From the NCBI GenBank assembly GCA_023376005.1, contig CM042151.1:78073696-78137695 (forward strand): DNA of 64,000 bases, in the 5' to 3' direction. The stretch is from Doryteuthis pealeii (lineage: Eukaryota; Mollusca; Cephalopoda; Myopsida; Loliginidae). Within the stretch, counting starts at the first letter, position 1; every line of letters starts with the position of its first letter. The notes below the pieces were generated by a model, which saw nothing but the letters and a program-made list of their open reading frames with translations, searched no databases and had not been told where the DNA came from. A program made the translations under genes and the position numbers. Of this stretch, positions 10,796-22,737 are shown in pieces.

Positions 10796-11620
10796 CCCCT
10801 GATTCAAATTTGTTTTTAGGTTTCCTCCTGTCACACATGAACCCCTTTCTTGGCTTACTCTCGCATGTGACCATAGGTGACTGAGAAGCCCAGCCCTCGA
10901 CAGGCAGGGCCTGCCACACAGGTTACATATATGGTCAGTCTTAGATGTAGGAGATGTGTCCATGCCGTCAGTCATGTGCCGCTTATGCAGAGACTGCTTC
11001 AGGATGGGGTGCTCGAGCTGCCTTACCTCAAATCCTTACAGCTACTATCGGCCTGCTTTTCCAAAAGAATGTGTACCCGGACCCACTTCTGTCAATTGGT
11101 CCTCCTCGCTGAAGCAGACTTCCGCAAGGCTCAAGATGTCTGCCCCATATCGAAAGTTCTTTGCCACGGTACCAGTTCATTGTTCAGGCTTTTGAGAGGT
11201 GTCCGAACATTTCTGGTGGATATTGTTAGCCTAGGTTTGTTGAAATATTATCTTGTTTCCCCCCTGCTAATGTGAACAGCCGCAGGTTGATGGCCAGCTT
11301 TATATTTGTTTAAGTCACCTTTTCTATACCATTCCCAGATGTCTGGGTGGACAGTACTACCCAAGGGGCTGCTCAGTCACTCACAACCTCGCCACGTGTA
11401 GATTCACAGCTGTGTCAGGCCTGCACACGCCACTATTCCTCTATCACCATGGGACTTGTAGAAACATCTGCACATGTTGACATGTTGTGCGACATGCACC
11501 GCATGCTCTCCTTCCCCAAAGACTAGTATCAGTGACAAGCCGAGGCAAGATGACTGAAAGTATTTGGGGAGCGCAGGTAGATGATCTGACGAGATCTACG
11601 GGTCCACCACACAGAAAAAA
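10769..11620 (-). mobile_element. LINE-derived chimeric repeat, copy 2
   Basis: This is the better-preserved copy of the repeat at 4440-5300. A minus-strand frame (10769-10975) encodes 'ICNLCGRPCLSRAGLLSHL', a CxxC..H-type C-terminus common in non-LTR retrotransposon polymerases. About 120 bp upstream another frame encodes 'LAEVCFSEEDQLTEVG', which resembles the middle of the LINE endonuclease. Everything between these in a full LINE (the reverse transcriptase) is missing in both copies. The deletion therefore predates their spread. No long frame spans both parts. Confidence 0.6.
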
Positions 11621-14196
11621 AAACATACACACACACATATATACACAAACACACATACATATACATATATATATACACACAAACACAGAGTTCCCACTCA
11701 TTTTAGGAAATCCGTTTCCAGGACATTTAAAAAAATTTCCAGGACAGTACTTCTTCACGGCAATTTCATAATTTAATCGATATTAATCTAATATCGACAC
11801 ATTTAGACAGTTTTATTGTTACTTTTTTATGTTGCAGGGTTAATGAATTATCTTGGGTTTATTATAGATGATGCCTACATCTATCAATTAACGACACAGA
11901 GTGTCCATAAAGTCCATATGCACTATAAAGTTACAAATTATTTTAAGCGCACTCTGATTTATAGACATCCTGTACAATAAAATTTTCTGGCCTCCTGTTT
12001 TTGCTTAGCCATGATCAATATTAATGGGTTATTTTTTCATTAGCAAATCAATTTTAAACCCTCACCCAATATTTTAAATAAATGCTTTTTTTTTTGTTTG
12101 TTTTTTTTAAATTAGAACAAATTTCAGATATTTACTGTGCTGTGTTTCTCACTTTTTTATCAGCAAATATATGTAGATATTTCACAATGACCACCCTTCG
12201 TTTTATATCTGCATCATATTTTATATACTATTGTATATTAATAACCATGTTCAATTTTTTGGGTATAAGAGAGATAAATGCATATCTCAAGAGGTGATAA
12301 CTCATTTGTCCCTTGCTGCTGAATCCACACCTATGGTGGACAGACATTGAATTTTTTTTACTATTTTGTATGTTTTCACATCCAGGTATTTCGAAGTAAA
12401 AGATGAATATTGGATTTTCTTTCCAATATCTTTAAAAATAATTTTTCTTGGAAGTGTAGTGAAAAAGACTTTTCTCTGAGATTGAGATATTTATCTAGAC
12501 TGTTTTTCAGCCCGATTTTTCATCCATAGTTAAAATTGACGATTAAATTTTTTTTTAATCTCAGAAAATATGCAGCATATCATCGCATATTTTTAACTTA
12601 AATTTTTTCAAAGATAAAATTTAGGGCTATCTTTTGTTAAATTTTCAAGTTAGTCATGAATATTGTCTAAATTGACCTTGAAATTTTTAAGGTAGAAAAA
12701 AATTTTTATTTGACTTGGATAAAATAATTTTTTTGCATCAATTTAAAGAAAAACGTTTTTTTTAAAACTACAAAAAAAACAAAAAAAAAAACATGCTACA
12801 TTTATTTTTTGAATTTTAAGAAAATAACTTTTAAATTTTAAAATCACTTTTTAGGGTATTGAATTTTTATTTTTTATTTTTCTATATATTCTTCTGGATA
12901 TGATAAAAAAATGTAATAATTAGGGACCGGGAATTTTTTTTCTTTTGAATTGATAAAATAAAAATATTTTTCAAGTTTCTTCAATAAAATAAGCTAATCA
13001 TAAAATCATTGGAAAATAATTTGGTGAAAATTTCATTAAAATTGGACAATTCCCTGATTTTTTTGGTAATTGTTTTAATTTTAATTAAATTAAAAAAAAT
13101 TATTATCTCCCTTAGCCGCCATGAACATCCCCATATATTAAAATAATATTTTCAAGTTGAAATAATAGATAGGGAAGGACATGGAAAACAAGACGTCTTA
13201 AGAAGCAGCTCATATGTTGGGCTGTAGTGACCTACTGAGTAGACCAAATACAAGAGATGAATACAATATGGGAACCAATCATTAAAAAGACTAAATCAAA
13301 TTGTTTTTTTTTTTTTAAGTAGATTATTTTAAAAACAAAAATACTGAAAAAGACTGAAGGATTTTACGCCTCGAGGGTAGGGGGGTGTTGGACACTTTTG
13401 TAGAAATTCATAAAAAAACAAAACTTTTTTAAAAATGTGGGTTGTCAAATATCTAAATTGATGTGCCAATAAAAAGCGGGGGTGGGGGTGTAGGTAGTGT
13501 AATAATATCCATATATATTTGTCGATATAAAGCAAAAAAAAAACATCACAGTACATATTTGATAGGTACCACCAATTTGTGTGCACATTTTCATTTTAAA
13601 AACAAATTAAAATTAATTAAATCGATTATTTAAGGTCAAGTTTTTGTTTAATTTGAAAAGTATGATTAGCATCAGAAAAAAAATTTAATACATTTTAAAC
13701 AATTAAATTCAGCTAAAAAAAAAAAAAAATTATCAAAATGGACCCTTTGTGTGAAAGAGTTACGGACTAAAAATACCCACATCATTGAAGATTTGAAGAC
13801 TTATAATAGTTTCTTCTTAGAAATTAATAGAAAAAAATTAAATACACTATGTACAGAAAAATGATTAACTTTTTGATATTGATTTAAATGAAATATCTTT
13901 TTTTTGTTCAAAATACACAGAAAAACTAAAGAGTCCCCCAAAAATCTTGTGTTTTTGTTTACAAAAAGTCACCAGGAAATATGTTAAATGCAGAAAAAAA
14001 AAATTGCCAAAATCAGAGAATTATCTGATTTTAATAAAATTTTCAGTGCTGACTTATTAATCAACGAATTCTTTTAAATTACTGAATCATTTCAATCAAA
14101 CTGATTCAATGGAAATAAACTGAAATTCTTTAAAATAAATGCCACCTATATGCGCCTTGAAAACAACAATACATATACCTAATTAATAGATAAAAT
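11621..14196. other. AT-rich decayed repeat sequence, no gene
   Basis: The stretch includes a possible hAT-type end at about 11686 (cagagttcccactc) with nearby 'tttccaggaca' repeats. At about 12700-12850 it contains a block shared with 48800-48960 and 51420-51600 (tttttgcatcaatt and following). At about 13590-13660 it contains a piece of the TA-flanked MITE family (attaaatcgattatttaagg). None of the short frames looks real. Confidence 0.55.
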
Positions 14197-17003
14197 ATGT
14201 ACATCAGATGCTTCTGTAATGTCAGGGAATTTTCCTCGTTCCCGGTTCATTAGTAGCTTGGCTGGCGACACTCCTGTTACCGTGTGGGGGTAGTACGGTA
14301 TTGGAATAGGAAATTCTTCATTTCCTCCTTCCAGCTCTTTTTTTCTATTTTTGCAATTTTGATTGCTTTTAGGATAGTTCTGTTGAACGCTCTACCTCTC
14401 CGTTTGATTGAGGCCAATATAGTATCCCTTTTATTTGGATAATACCATGGAATGGTTAGGTCTTCCTGGAATTCGCTGGATGAAAGTTGTCCATTGTCAC
14501 TTCTCAGGTATCGTGGATATCCGTGTGTTTTGAAAGCTAATTGCAGGCCATTAATTATACTCTTAGCATTTGTACTTTGCATATATGCTATCTCTGGCCA
14601 TCTGGAGTGTAGTCTATGATGACCAGGAGATGATTTCCTTCCGAGACAGTCAGTAGATTCTACCGCAACATAGTTCCAGGGTTTATCTGGTAGCTGCGTG
14701 CTCTGTAATTCCTCAGGTGGGGCGTTTTTCCCTACTACTTGACATGGGTAGCATTTTTTATTTTACTTTCCACCATTTTGTCCTTATCAGGCCACCAATA
14801 CTTTGGTCTTAGGCGGTTTTTGTCCGTACTATGCCTGATGTCCTTCACGGGCTAGTTCAGTTACCTGTTCTTTCAGACACATCGGAATGACAATTCTATT
14901 CCCACGCAAAATCATCTGTCCGGCTGTTCATCTTTTACTGCTTGAAATACACAACCCTTGAAACAGGTCCAGTCATTTTGTTGATATTGCTTGACGGATT
15001 TTGGAAACAGTGGAGTCATCCTTTGAAGCTTCTTCCACTTCTTAAGGGGATAACGCTTGTGGCACAGAATCCTTAATAATGCTATAGATGTTAATCTGTT
15101 GTTTCTTTTTCTTCGGCCTGATCAGCATCATCAATTAGCTGTCGGCTCAAAGGATCTGCTTTGTTGGTTTTGCCAGATATGTGTATGATTTCATATGTGA
15201 ACTGCTGTAGGTATAACAGCATCTCTCCATTCTTGCTGAGGGTGGTTTTGAGGAAGGTGATAGCACTTTTACTAGTGGCACTGTGGTCTGTCAGGATTTT
15301 AAAATCACATCCCAGAGGGTATAACTGGAACTTTTTAACATGCCAAAATACTCCCAAGGCTTCTCGTTCGAATTGAGAATAACGAGATTCTGTGGCTGTG
15401 AGTTTTCCTGCTAGCATAGTAGATTGGCTTCCACGTCTTGTTAGGTTGTTGTTCCAAAATTGCACCTAGACCTATGGGGGGAGGCATCGGTTGTGACTCT
15501 GGTGGGCAAGTTGAGGTCATAATATGCCATCACTGGAACTTCAACCAGTGCTTTTTTGATTTTGGTCAAAAGCATTTTGTTCTTCTTCCTTCATCTCCAT
15601 TCAGTGTCTTGTAAGATTCCAGAGAGGGGAGGATTATTGTGGCAAAATTGGTCCAATCCGAGAAAACTGCGTACCCGCGATGCATCTTTTGGTGGAGGAG
15701 CGCTAACCACCGCCTTTACTTTTTCGTCAGAGATTTTTAGGCCATCTTCTGATAGGATATGTCCCATGTATTTATCGAAGTCATATTTATTTTACATTTC
15801 TTCTCATTGATGGTCAGTCCCCGTTCTGCAAAGCGTTGAATTACTTTGGTCAGCCTCATATCATTCTCCTCTTCTGTACTGCCGACTATTATAATGTCAT
15901 CTGTCATGTTGTAGGCAGTCCTTAATGATTTGGCTCATTATTTGTTGAAATTTTTCTGATGCCATGTTTGCTCCAAATAAAAGTCTTTTATACCTAAAGA
16001 GTCCTCCGGGTGCAGCAAATGTAGTGATTTCTCTAGAATCAGGGTGTAATTCTATTTGGTGATAAGCCATGTTTGAATCAATTTTAGAGAAATATTTTCC
16101 TCCTGACATTTCCTGAATTGTTTGCAATTGTTGGCACAGGATGGCGTTCACGGATGATGGTGTAGGAAAGGTGTCTACATTCTAAAGAAAATAGAATATA
16201 TGTTTTCAGAAAGTAAAAGACAAGGGGGAAAGCACATGTACCTTTAACCTATTTTATTACATACAAAACTCAACGAAGTCAATAAAAACAAGCACTGAAG
16301 GGCAGTACTTACAATTCAGAATATCTCCCCTAGTTGAGGGGGTGTCAGGTTGAGTCTTCAGTTATTTCTCCCTCACTGAGGCGGTAGTATCTTTCACCAC
16401 AAGGTCTAGATGGACGCTCGTTTCTACGAGGCTTACAGTTCGGTCCAAACCGTCAAAGAGAATTATTCACTCAATCTGACAGGGGACGTTACCTTTACTA
16501 CTTCCTGTCCCTAAAGGCTCAGGAGAGTTCTAGTCCCTACAATGCTTCATTAGCTCTCCTCATGTCGATGCATATCCGGATATCATGTTCTCCTTCCTTG
16601 TTTTCTTTTCAACTGTCACTAATGGATTAACCCACTGGGAATTCGCTGACTCTGTTCAATAACATCCAGGTCCACAGTTCTTGAAGTTTCTAAAACATGC
16701 TGCCATCTGTTAAATGGGATTCTGCGCACCGGCTGAACAACTGGAGTGGCATTTGGGTCCATCTTCAGTTTAACTGTAGTCTTTGAGCTTGCCCAATCCT
16801 TTGAATACTTTCGGAAATTTCTCCCGATTTCTGTCCATATGTCTGTTTCGGAGCACTGCAATATATCGGCATTTATTCCAATTTTTAAGATTCCTAGGGC
16901 TTTGCTTGTACTGCCACTAAGGATGATGTCTGTGCTTGAGGATGACAGAAAATTGAAGCCGTGACTATCGGCCAGTGCTGGGTATCTGGACTTTCAGTGC
17001 TAG
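14197..17003 (-). pseudogene. Ty3/gypsy pol remnant, left copy (K02A2.6-like)
   Basis: Minus-strand order is protease tail, reverse transcriptase, RNase H, integrase. Visible blocks are: protease end near 17000 (LKVQIPSTG); RT start at 16619-16861 with 'PVVQPVRRIPF'; RT core at 15897-16151 with 'SKIDSNMAYHQIELHPDSR' and 'LLFGANMASEKFQ'; an 'MTDDIIIVGST' catalytic box just downstream; RNase H at 15091-15465 with 'TATESRYSQFEREALG', 'ILTDH' and 'HISGKTNKADPLSRQ'; and an integrase core at 14277-14582 with 'HGYPRYLRSDNG'. The frame is broken repeatedly. A solo LTR at 16161-16541 interrupts the RT. Both element LTRs are missing: the copy stops in protease at the palindrome centre and in late integrase near 14197. 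Confidence 0.9.
16161..16541 (-). mobile_element. Solo LTR of family G1, left copy
   Basis: On the minus strand it starts TGTAGGGACTAG and ends CCTACA, the inverted TG..CA termini of an LTR. It lies inside the RT of the left Ty3 copy and is the same sequence as 17579-17952, 39722-40096 and the partial 42820-43029. The uninterrupted host frame can be inferred across it. The flanks give only an imperfect 3-5 bp duplication around CCAT. Confidence 0.9.
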
Positions 17004-17107
17004 ACTTCCAAAACCTAAAAAAGGCCAGACCCGAGATTGAACTCAGCATCAACCCAAAAAGCTGTATCCTTATGCCAGTAAGGAATCTCTTAGAATTTTA
17101 GGGAAAT
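17003..17107. other. Centre of the Ty3 palindrome
   Basis: About 100 bp separate the two inverted pol copies. Each edge still reads as upstream protease sequence for the copy next to it, and the middle is a poor match to its own reverse complement. This is therefore either the junction of two independently truncated insertions or the noisy turning point of a fold-back. Confidence 0.6.
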
Positions 17108-17578
17108 CTACACTGAAAGTCCAGATACCCAGCACTGGACGATCAGTCACGGCTTCATTTTATGTCATCCCTCAAGCACAGACATCACTCCTTAGTGGCA
17201 GTACAAGCAAAAGCCCTAGGAATCTTAAAAATTGGAATAAATGCCGATATATTGCAGTGCTCCGAAACAGACATATGGACAGAAATACGGAGAAATTTCC
17301 GAAAGTATTCAAAGGATTGGGCAAGCTCAAAAGACTACCAGTTAAAACTGAAGATGGACCCAAATGCCACTCCAGTTGTTCAGCCGGTGCGCAGAATCCC
17401 ATTTAACAGATGGCAGCATGTTCTTAAGAAACTTCAAGAACTAGTGGACCTGGATGTTATTGAAAGAGTCACAGAACCTTCCCAGTGGGTTAATCCATTA
17501 GTGACAGTGAAAAGAAAACAAAGGAAGGAGAACATGATATCCGGATATGCATCGACATGAGGAGAGCTAATGAAGCCA

Positions 17579-17952
17579 TGTAGGACTAGAACTCTCCTGA
17601 GCCTTTAGGGACAGAAGTATAAAGGTAACGTCCCCTGTCAGGTTGAGTGAATAATTCTCTTTGACGGGTTTGGCACCGAACTGTAAGCCTCGTAGAAACG
17701 AGCGTCCATCTCAGACCTTGTGGCTGAAAGAACTACTACCCTCAGTGAGGGAGAAATAACTGAAGACTCAACCTGACACCCCCCTCAACTAGGGAGATAT
17801 TCTGAATTGTAAGTACTGCCCTTCATGCTTGTTTATTACTTCGTTGAGTTTTGTATGAAATAAAATAGGTTAAAGGTACATGTGCTTTCCCCTTGTCTTT
17901 ACTTTCTGAAAACATATATTCTATTTCTTAGAATGTAGACAGCCTTCCTACA
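17579..17952 (+). mobile_element. Solo LTR of family G1, right copy
   Basis: It begins TGTAGGACTAG and ends CCTACA. It interrupts the RT frame between 'ATGAGGAGAGCTAATGAAG' and 'CATCCGTGAACGC' at the same codon as the left-arm solo LTR. A polyadenylation-type aataaaatagg string lies about 90 bp before the 3' end. Confidence 0.9.
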
Positions 17953-20892
17953 CCATCATCCGTGAACGCATCCCTGTGCCAACAATTGACGAAACAATTC
18001 AGGAAATGTCAGGAGGAAAATATTTCTCAAAATTGATTCAAACATGGCTTATCACCAAAATAGAATTACACCCTGATTCTAGAGAAATCACTACATTTGC
18101 TGCACCCGGAGGACTCTTAGGTATAAAAGACTTTTATTTGGAGCAAACATGGCATCAGAAAAATTTCAACAAATAATGAGCCAAATCATTAAGGACTGCC
18201 CTGGTGCCTACAACATGACAGATGACATTAATAGTCGGCAGTACAGAATGAGGAGCATGATATGAGGCTGACCCAAGTAATTCAACGCTTTGCAGAACGG
18301 GACTGACCATCAATGAGAAGAAATGTAAAATAAAGATGACTCGATAAAATACATGGACATATCCTATCAGAAGATGGCCTAAAAATCTCTGACGAAAAAG
18401 TAAAGGCGTGGTTAGCGCTCCTCCACCAAAAATGCATCGCAGTACGCAGTTTTCTCGGATTGGCCCAATTTGCGCAAAATTGTGCCAATTTTGCCACAAT
18501 AACCTCCCCTCTCTGGAATCTTACAAGACAAGACACTGAATGGAGATGGAAGGAAGAAGAACAAAATGCTTTTGATCAAGTCAAAAAAGCACTGGTTGAA
18601 GCTCCAGTAATGGCATATTACGACCTCAGCCTGCCACCAGAGTCACAACCGATGCCGTCCCCATAGTCTAGGTGCAATTTGGAACAACAACAACCTGACA
18701 AGGACGTGAAAGCCAATCTATATATGCTAGCAGAACTCACAGCCACAGAATCTTCGTTTATTCTCAATTCGAACGAGAAGCCTGGGAGTATTTTGGCAGT
18801 AAAAAAGTTCCAGTTCATTACCTGCTGGGATGTGTTTAAAATCCTTACAGACCACATGTATGTCACAGTAAAAAGTGCTATCACTTCCTCAAAAACCACC
18901 TCACAGAATGGAGAGATGGCGTTTATACCTACAGCAGTTCAAATATGAAACATACACATATCTGGCAAAACCAACAAAGCGGATCCTTTGAAGCAGACAG
19001 CCAAGTTTTGATGATTCTGATGCAGGCCGAAGAAAAAGAAACAACAGAGTACATCTGTAGCTCAGCATTTATCAAGGATTCTGTGCCACAAGCATTATCC
19101 CCTCGGAGAAGTGGAAGAAGCTTCAAAGGATGACCCCACTCTCTCCAAAATCTGTCAAGCAATTATCAACCCATCAATTGACTGGACCTTTGTTCAAAGT
19201 ACTGTATTCAAGCAGGTAAAAGATGAACTTTGGACAGCCGGACAGATGGGTTTGGTGGGAATAGACATGTTTATTCTCGGATATCCGTTACTTGTCAAAG
19301 AACAGAGTAACCGAACAACTAGCCCATCGAAGGACATCAGGGTCCAAGTTAACCGAACAAAAAACGCGCCTAAGATCAAACGTATGGTGGCCTGCTTTGG
19401 TAGCAGAGTGGAAACTCGTGGTTGAGTAGAGAGACTCACAATAAAAAAATGTACCGGCATGTCTAGAAAGTAAAATAAAAAAATGAGCAGCTTAGCTCAC
19501 GTGTAAACAAAAAAAGCTTGCAGTCACCGAGACGAAAAACTGTAAAGCGGACATTACAAGCACCCCACACAGCTGCTACCAAAGAGAATATAAACCAGCA
19601 CTGAAAGCACACTCACAGGGCTACCAGGATAGTAATAGCAATAGAAGCCCTGGTTAGAACTTCTATGTATCTGGCGGAGCTCTGTCTCGTGGAGAGATCT
19701 ATCATGTCTGGCTCTCTGATCTTCGAGTAAGAGAGAAAGACTACTACACTCCATCTGCATGGCCCAGGATCGTCGGAATAGCATTACAGTGAAAAGTTAA
19801 CAAATTAGCTCTCCTAGAAAGAGTGGTATGCACTAAATGACCTGGAGAATTAGGACCTCTCTCAAACAATACGGAGAGTCAACAAGCAGCATAAACCTGA
19901 GAATAGGTCGGTACAATGAGAGAGACTTATTTGCCTCACAGCGTTAAATTACTGCGCAAGCGTGGAAATACATATAGACATTCATGTACTCTATAACCAA
20001 AATAAAAGGACGGATATCCACCATACGCAATTATCATCGGCTGAGCTCAATCACACGTGAGAGACAGGAGTAGGACAGACGGCTTCATACATAAGCGCCT
20101 ATTCTAAAGCAATCACTATAACTCTGCAAAAAGAAGTAGAAAAAAGAGCTGGCAACAAGAGTGAAATATTGCATATGACATTTGACCTTTTACTCTCCAT
20201 AAAGGATACCGTATACCCATCCCCACTAGCGCCCTCCAAATCCAAACCCGGAGAGTATAGAGCGGTTCAACAGACTTTATTCACCTATTAAGAGCAATCC
20301 AAAATTTGGTCCAGCGAGTGATACGCCAGCAAGCTAAACTGAATGAATCAGGAAGAACTACGAGGAAAATAATACCACCGAAATTACAGAAGCATCTGAT
20401 GTACACGAAGAAACGTACATGACAAAGATGCTCTCAACACAAATTTGAAACGCAACTATAAGTGCCAATCAAAAAAGAAGATCTTAAAGACAGATGATAA
20501 AGAAAGGAAGACCAAGTGCTGGTGCAAAAACCTATAGAGCCAACAAAATTGACCCTACTTTTGAGATGCAGCCTTACAAAGTTATTGGAAACAAGGGTAA
20601 TGCTGTAATGTACAAACAACCTCAGGTAAACAAAAATGAGAAATGCAGCCCATGTGAAAAAGTTTGATGCGACACACCTCATGATACTGACAAACCACAG
20701 CGTGCCAACCACCGACCAATCCTATTCCTGATCCATCTCCACTACCATTCTCCTACAACACCACATCCCAAACAGCACAACCACACCAAACCCAAACACG
20801 GACAAATCATCCAGAGTTAAACAAGCACAGCTTGGCAGAAAGACTTTATAATGTCCGGGAAACCTTTAATCAAAAAGGAAGAACAAAAGAAT

Positions 20893-20904
20893 AACGGGGG
20901 GAAG
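20893..20904 (+). promoter_or_regulatory. Polypurine tract of the right Ty3 copy
   Basis: The purine-rich string aacggggggaag directly precedes the TGTAGT start of the LTR. This is the position used to prime plus-strand DNA synthesis in LTR retroelements. Confidence 0.8.
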
Positions 20905-21081
20905 TGTAGTATCTTTGAGATTCTCGACCTGGAGGGATTAGGGGAATCTCGATAGGGGCGAGATCACGGAAATAGGTAGTTGACTACTAACGTGGAGTAT
21001 ACAGCCACAAGGATCTCGAATGTATATGTTCCCGAAATAAACCGTTCTATAAAACATTAAACCTGAGTTGACTTCACTACA
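20905..21081 (+). mobile_element. 3' LTR of the right Ty3 copy
   Basis: This 177-bp segment starts TGTAGT and ends ACTACA, with inverted terminal hexanucleotides. It lies right after the polypurine tract and contains 'gaaataaaccg' as a likely polyadenylation signal. It is unrelated to the G1 LTR. No matching 5' LTR is in the window. Confidence 0.8.
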
Positions 21082-21411
21082 TAACCCCTTCTATTTAAGA
21101 TCTTTTTATCAACAATTGAAATGCCCGAGAAATGAGGAGGCAGAATTTATAAACGACATTAATAATTAAAAGGTGTATAATGATAATTACTGAAGATTTT
21201 ATCGACATTTCAATAGTGAAAAATTAAAATCCTGATCTTTACTGAGGAAAATAAAAACGTTTTGTGTTTATTCAATTCATTTTTTCTAAACGATCTCCAT
21301 TAGAGAAAAGTGCCCTGAACATGATATACAACTTAATTATATTTACCGTCATGATCTTCATGTTTATTCTAAGATCTAATTTTATTTCCTAAGTGGTTTT
21401 TATTTGAATAG

Positions 21412-21688
21412 GTCATACAATTCTTTGAACGTATGCAATACGCATGTAAAGCAGTTATTTAAAATCTTGAAATTTTCTGAGAAGACTGAATTATGAAATT
21501 CCCTAAACGATTGCAGAACATTGTAAAACAAAGTTGTGGTTTCCATTAGAAATGATAGGTTATCAAATTCTCTGAACGTATGTAATACGCATGTAAAGCA
21601 GTTATTTAAAATCTGAAAAGGTTATGGGAGGACTTCATTATGAAATTCCCGAAACGATTGCAGAAGATTGTAAAACAAAATTGTAAAT
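21412..21688 (+). repeat. Tandem duplication, unit about 130-145 bp
   Basis: The units at 21412-21541 and 21559-21688 share 'acgcatgtaaagcagttatt', 'attatgaaattccc' and 'cgattgcagaa'. Parts also resemble 34916-35040, the flank of the minus-strand Helitron. Confidence 0.8.
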
Positions 21689-21697
21689 AAAGTAAAA

Positions 21698-22347
21698 TCT
21701 TATTATAATGGAGATAGTGTGTTTTTCCGTCTGTAACCGAAACTATATTACAACTCAAGTCACAATTCCCTTAGTTATTTATATAACATTCTCAATGATT
21801 TTATTTTTATTTGAACCTCAATTATTAATAAAATTGTTTTACATTATTAATACTGTTAACCATATCTACATAGTGACAACATGCAATTATATTTATATAT
21901 ACAACAAAATAGCGGTTTACAGTGTAACGGGAAGGCTAATTTGCATATTAATATTAAAAAAATCGAATTTTAATAAATATGTGCTTAGTATTATGATTTC
22001 TAATTGTTTTATTTTAATGAATATAAGCAACAATCTCTTCAATGAATCTAAAATGAAATCCATTAACAAGAAAAAATAAACTGTCATTTTATTCTTTACT
22101 TCCTCTTAAACTAAATACTTAAATTAGAAAAAATAACAATGAAAGACGAGAGTGATGGAAGAGTAAGTTTCAGTTGTTCCATTTTTTATTATACTCCCTC
22201 TGTTTCAAATCTTTTATTATACTCCCTCTGTTTCAAATTTTTTTATCTGTATTCTTATTTAGTTTCATTAGCCTTTCTAATTTAATACAATATTTTATTA
22301 CATTAAAACTTAAATACTTGCACCCGGAGGGTGCATATATTTGCTAG
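21698..22347 (+). mobile_element. Non-autonomous Helitron, copy 1
   Basis: The 5' end is TC preceded by A. The 3' end has a short hairpin (gcaccc/gggtgc around gga), then 'atatatttgctag' followed by T. This is the canonical Helitron layout: TC start, terminal hairpin, CTAG end, insertion between A and T. The element matches 34300-34915 in reverse orientation, including both ends. An internal 123-codon frame (21708-22079) is partly kept in the other copy but is hydrophobic low-complexity sequence. No Rep-helicase is present. Confidence 0.88.
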
Positions 22348-22447
22348 TAATAATAATAATAAAAGCATTAATCTTCTCATTTACTAAATCAAATTGAGAA
22401 AATTATTTCTCAGAAAAATGTCTTTAATACATACATACATACATACA

Positions 22448-22466
22448 TTATATTATATAATATATA

Positions 22467-22545
<79 letters not shown>
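22448..22545. repeat. (TA)n-rich microsatellite
   Basis: The run consists of almost pure AT dinucleotides and can form cruciforms. Confidence 0.95.
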
Positions 22546-22550
<5 letters not shown>

Positions 22551-22737
22551 TCATAACATTTTAATTTCAGATTCAACTTTTAAAACTCTACAATTATCAA
22601 GTTGCTTTAAAGGATTTCAAAAGATCATAACAAATTATTTTAACTATGTTCTTCAATAAAATCAATAATAATAAACAAAGAATTAATCATCTCAATTAAT
22701 AATCATTGATAATTAATAATTTCTGGAAGAATGTAGC

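Larger units (their letters stand above)
17108..20904 (+). pseudogene. Ty3/gypsy pol remnant, right copy (K02A2.6-like)
   Basis: Plus-strand mirror image of the left copy. It starts in the protease tail (LKVQIPSTGRSVTASFYVI), has the RT start at 17162-17560 (PVVQPVRRIPFNRWQHVL, then VNPLVTV), RT core pieces at 17976-18230, an RNase H relic at 18680-18960 and integrase remnants to about 20750. Identity with the left copy is very high near the centre, and the differences are mostly single-base insertions and deletions. It falls outward, and beyond 19450 the match is poor. Unlike the left copy it continues through integrase C-terminal sequence to a polypurine tract and 3' LTR. The same solo LTR sits at the same site (17579-17952). 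Confidence 0.9.

Noticed and set aside
21708..22079. 123-codon conserved hydrophobic protein shared with 34675-35040
   Set aside because: The similarity comes from both being copies of the same non-autonomous Helitron; the second frame is shorter and shifted.
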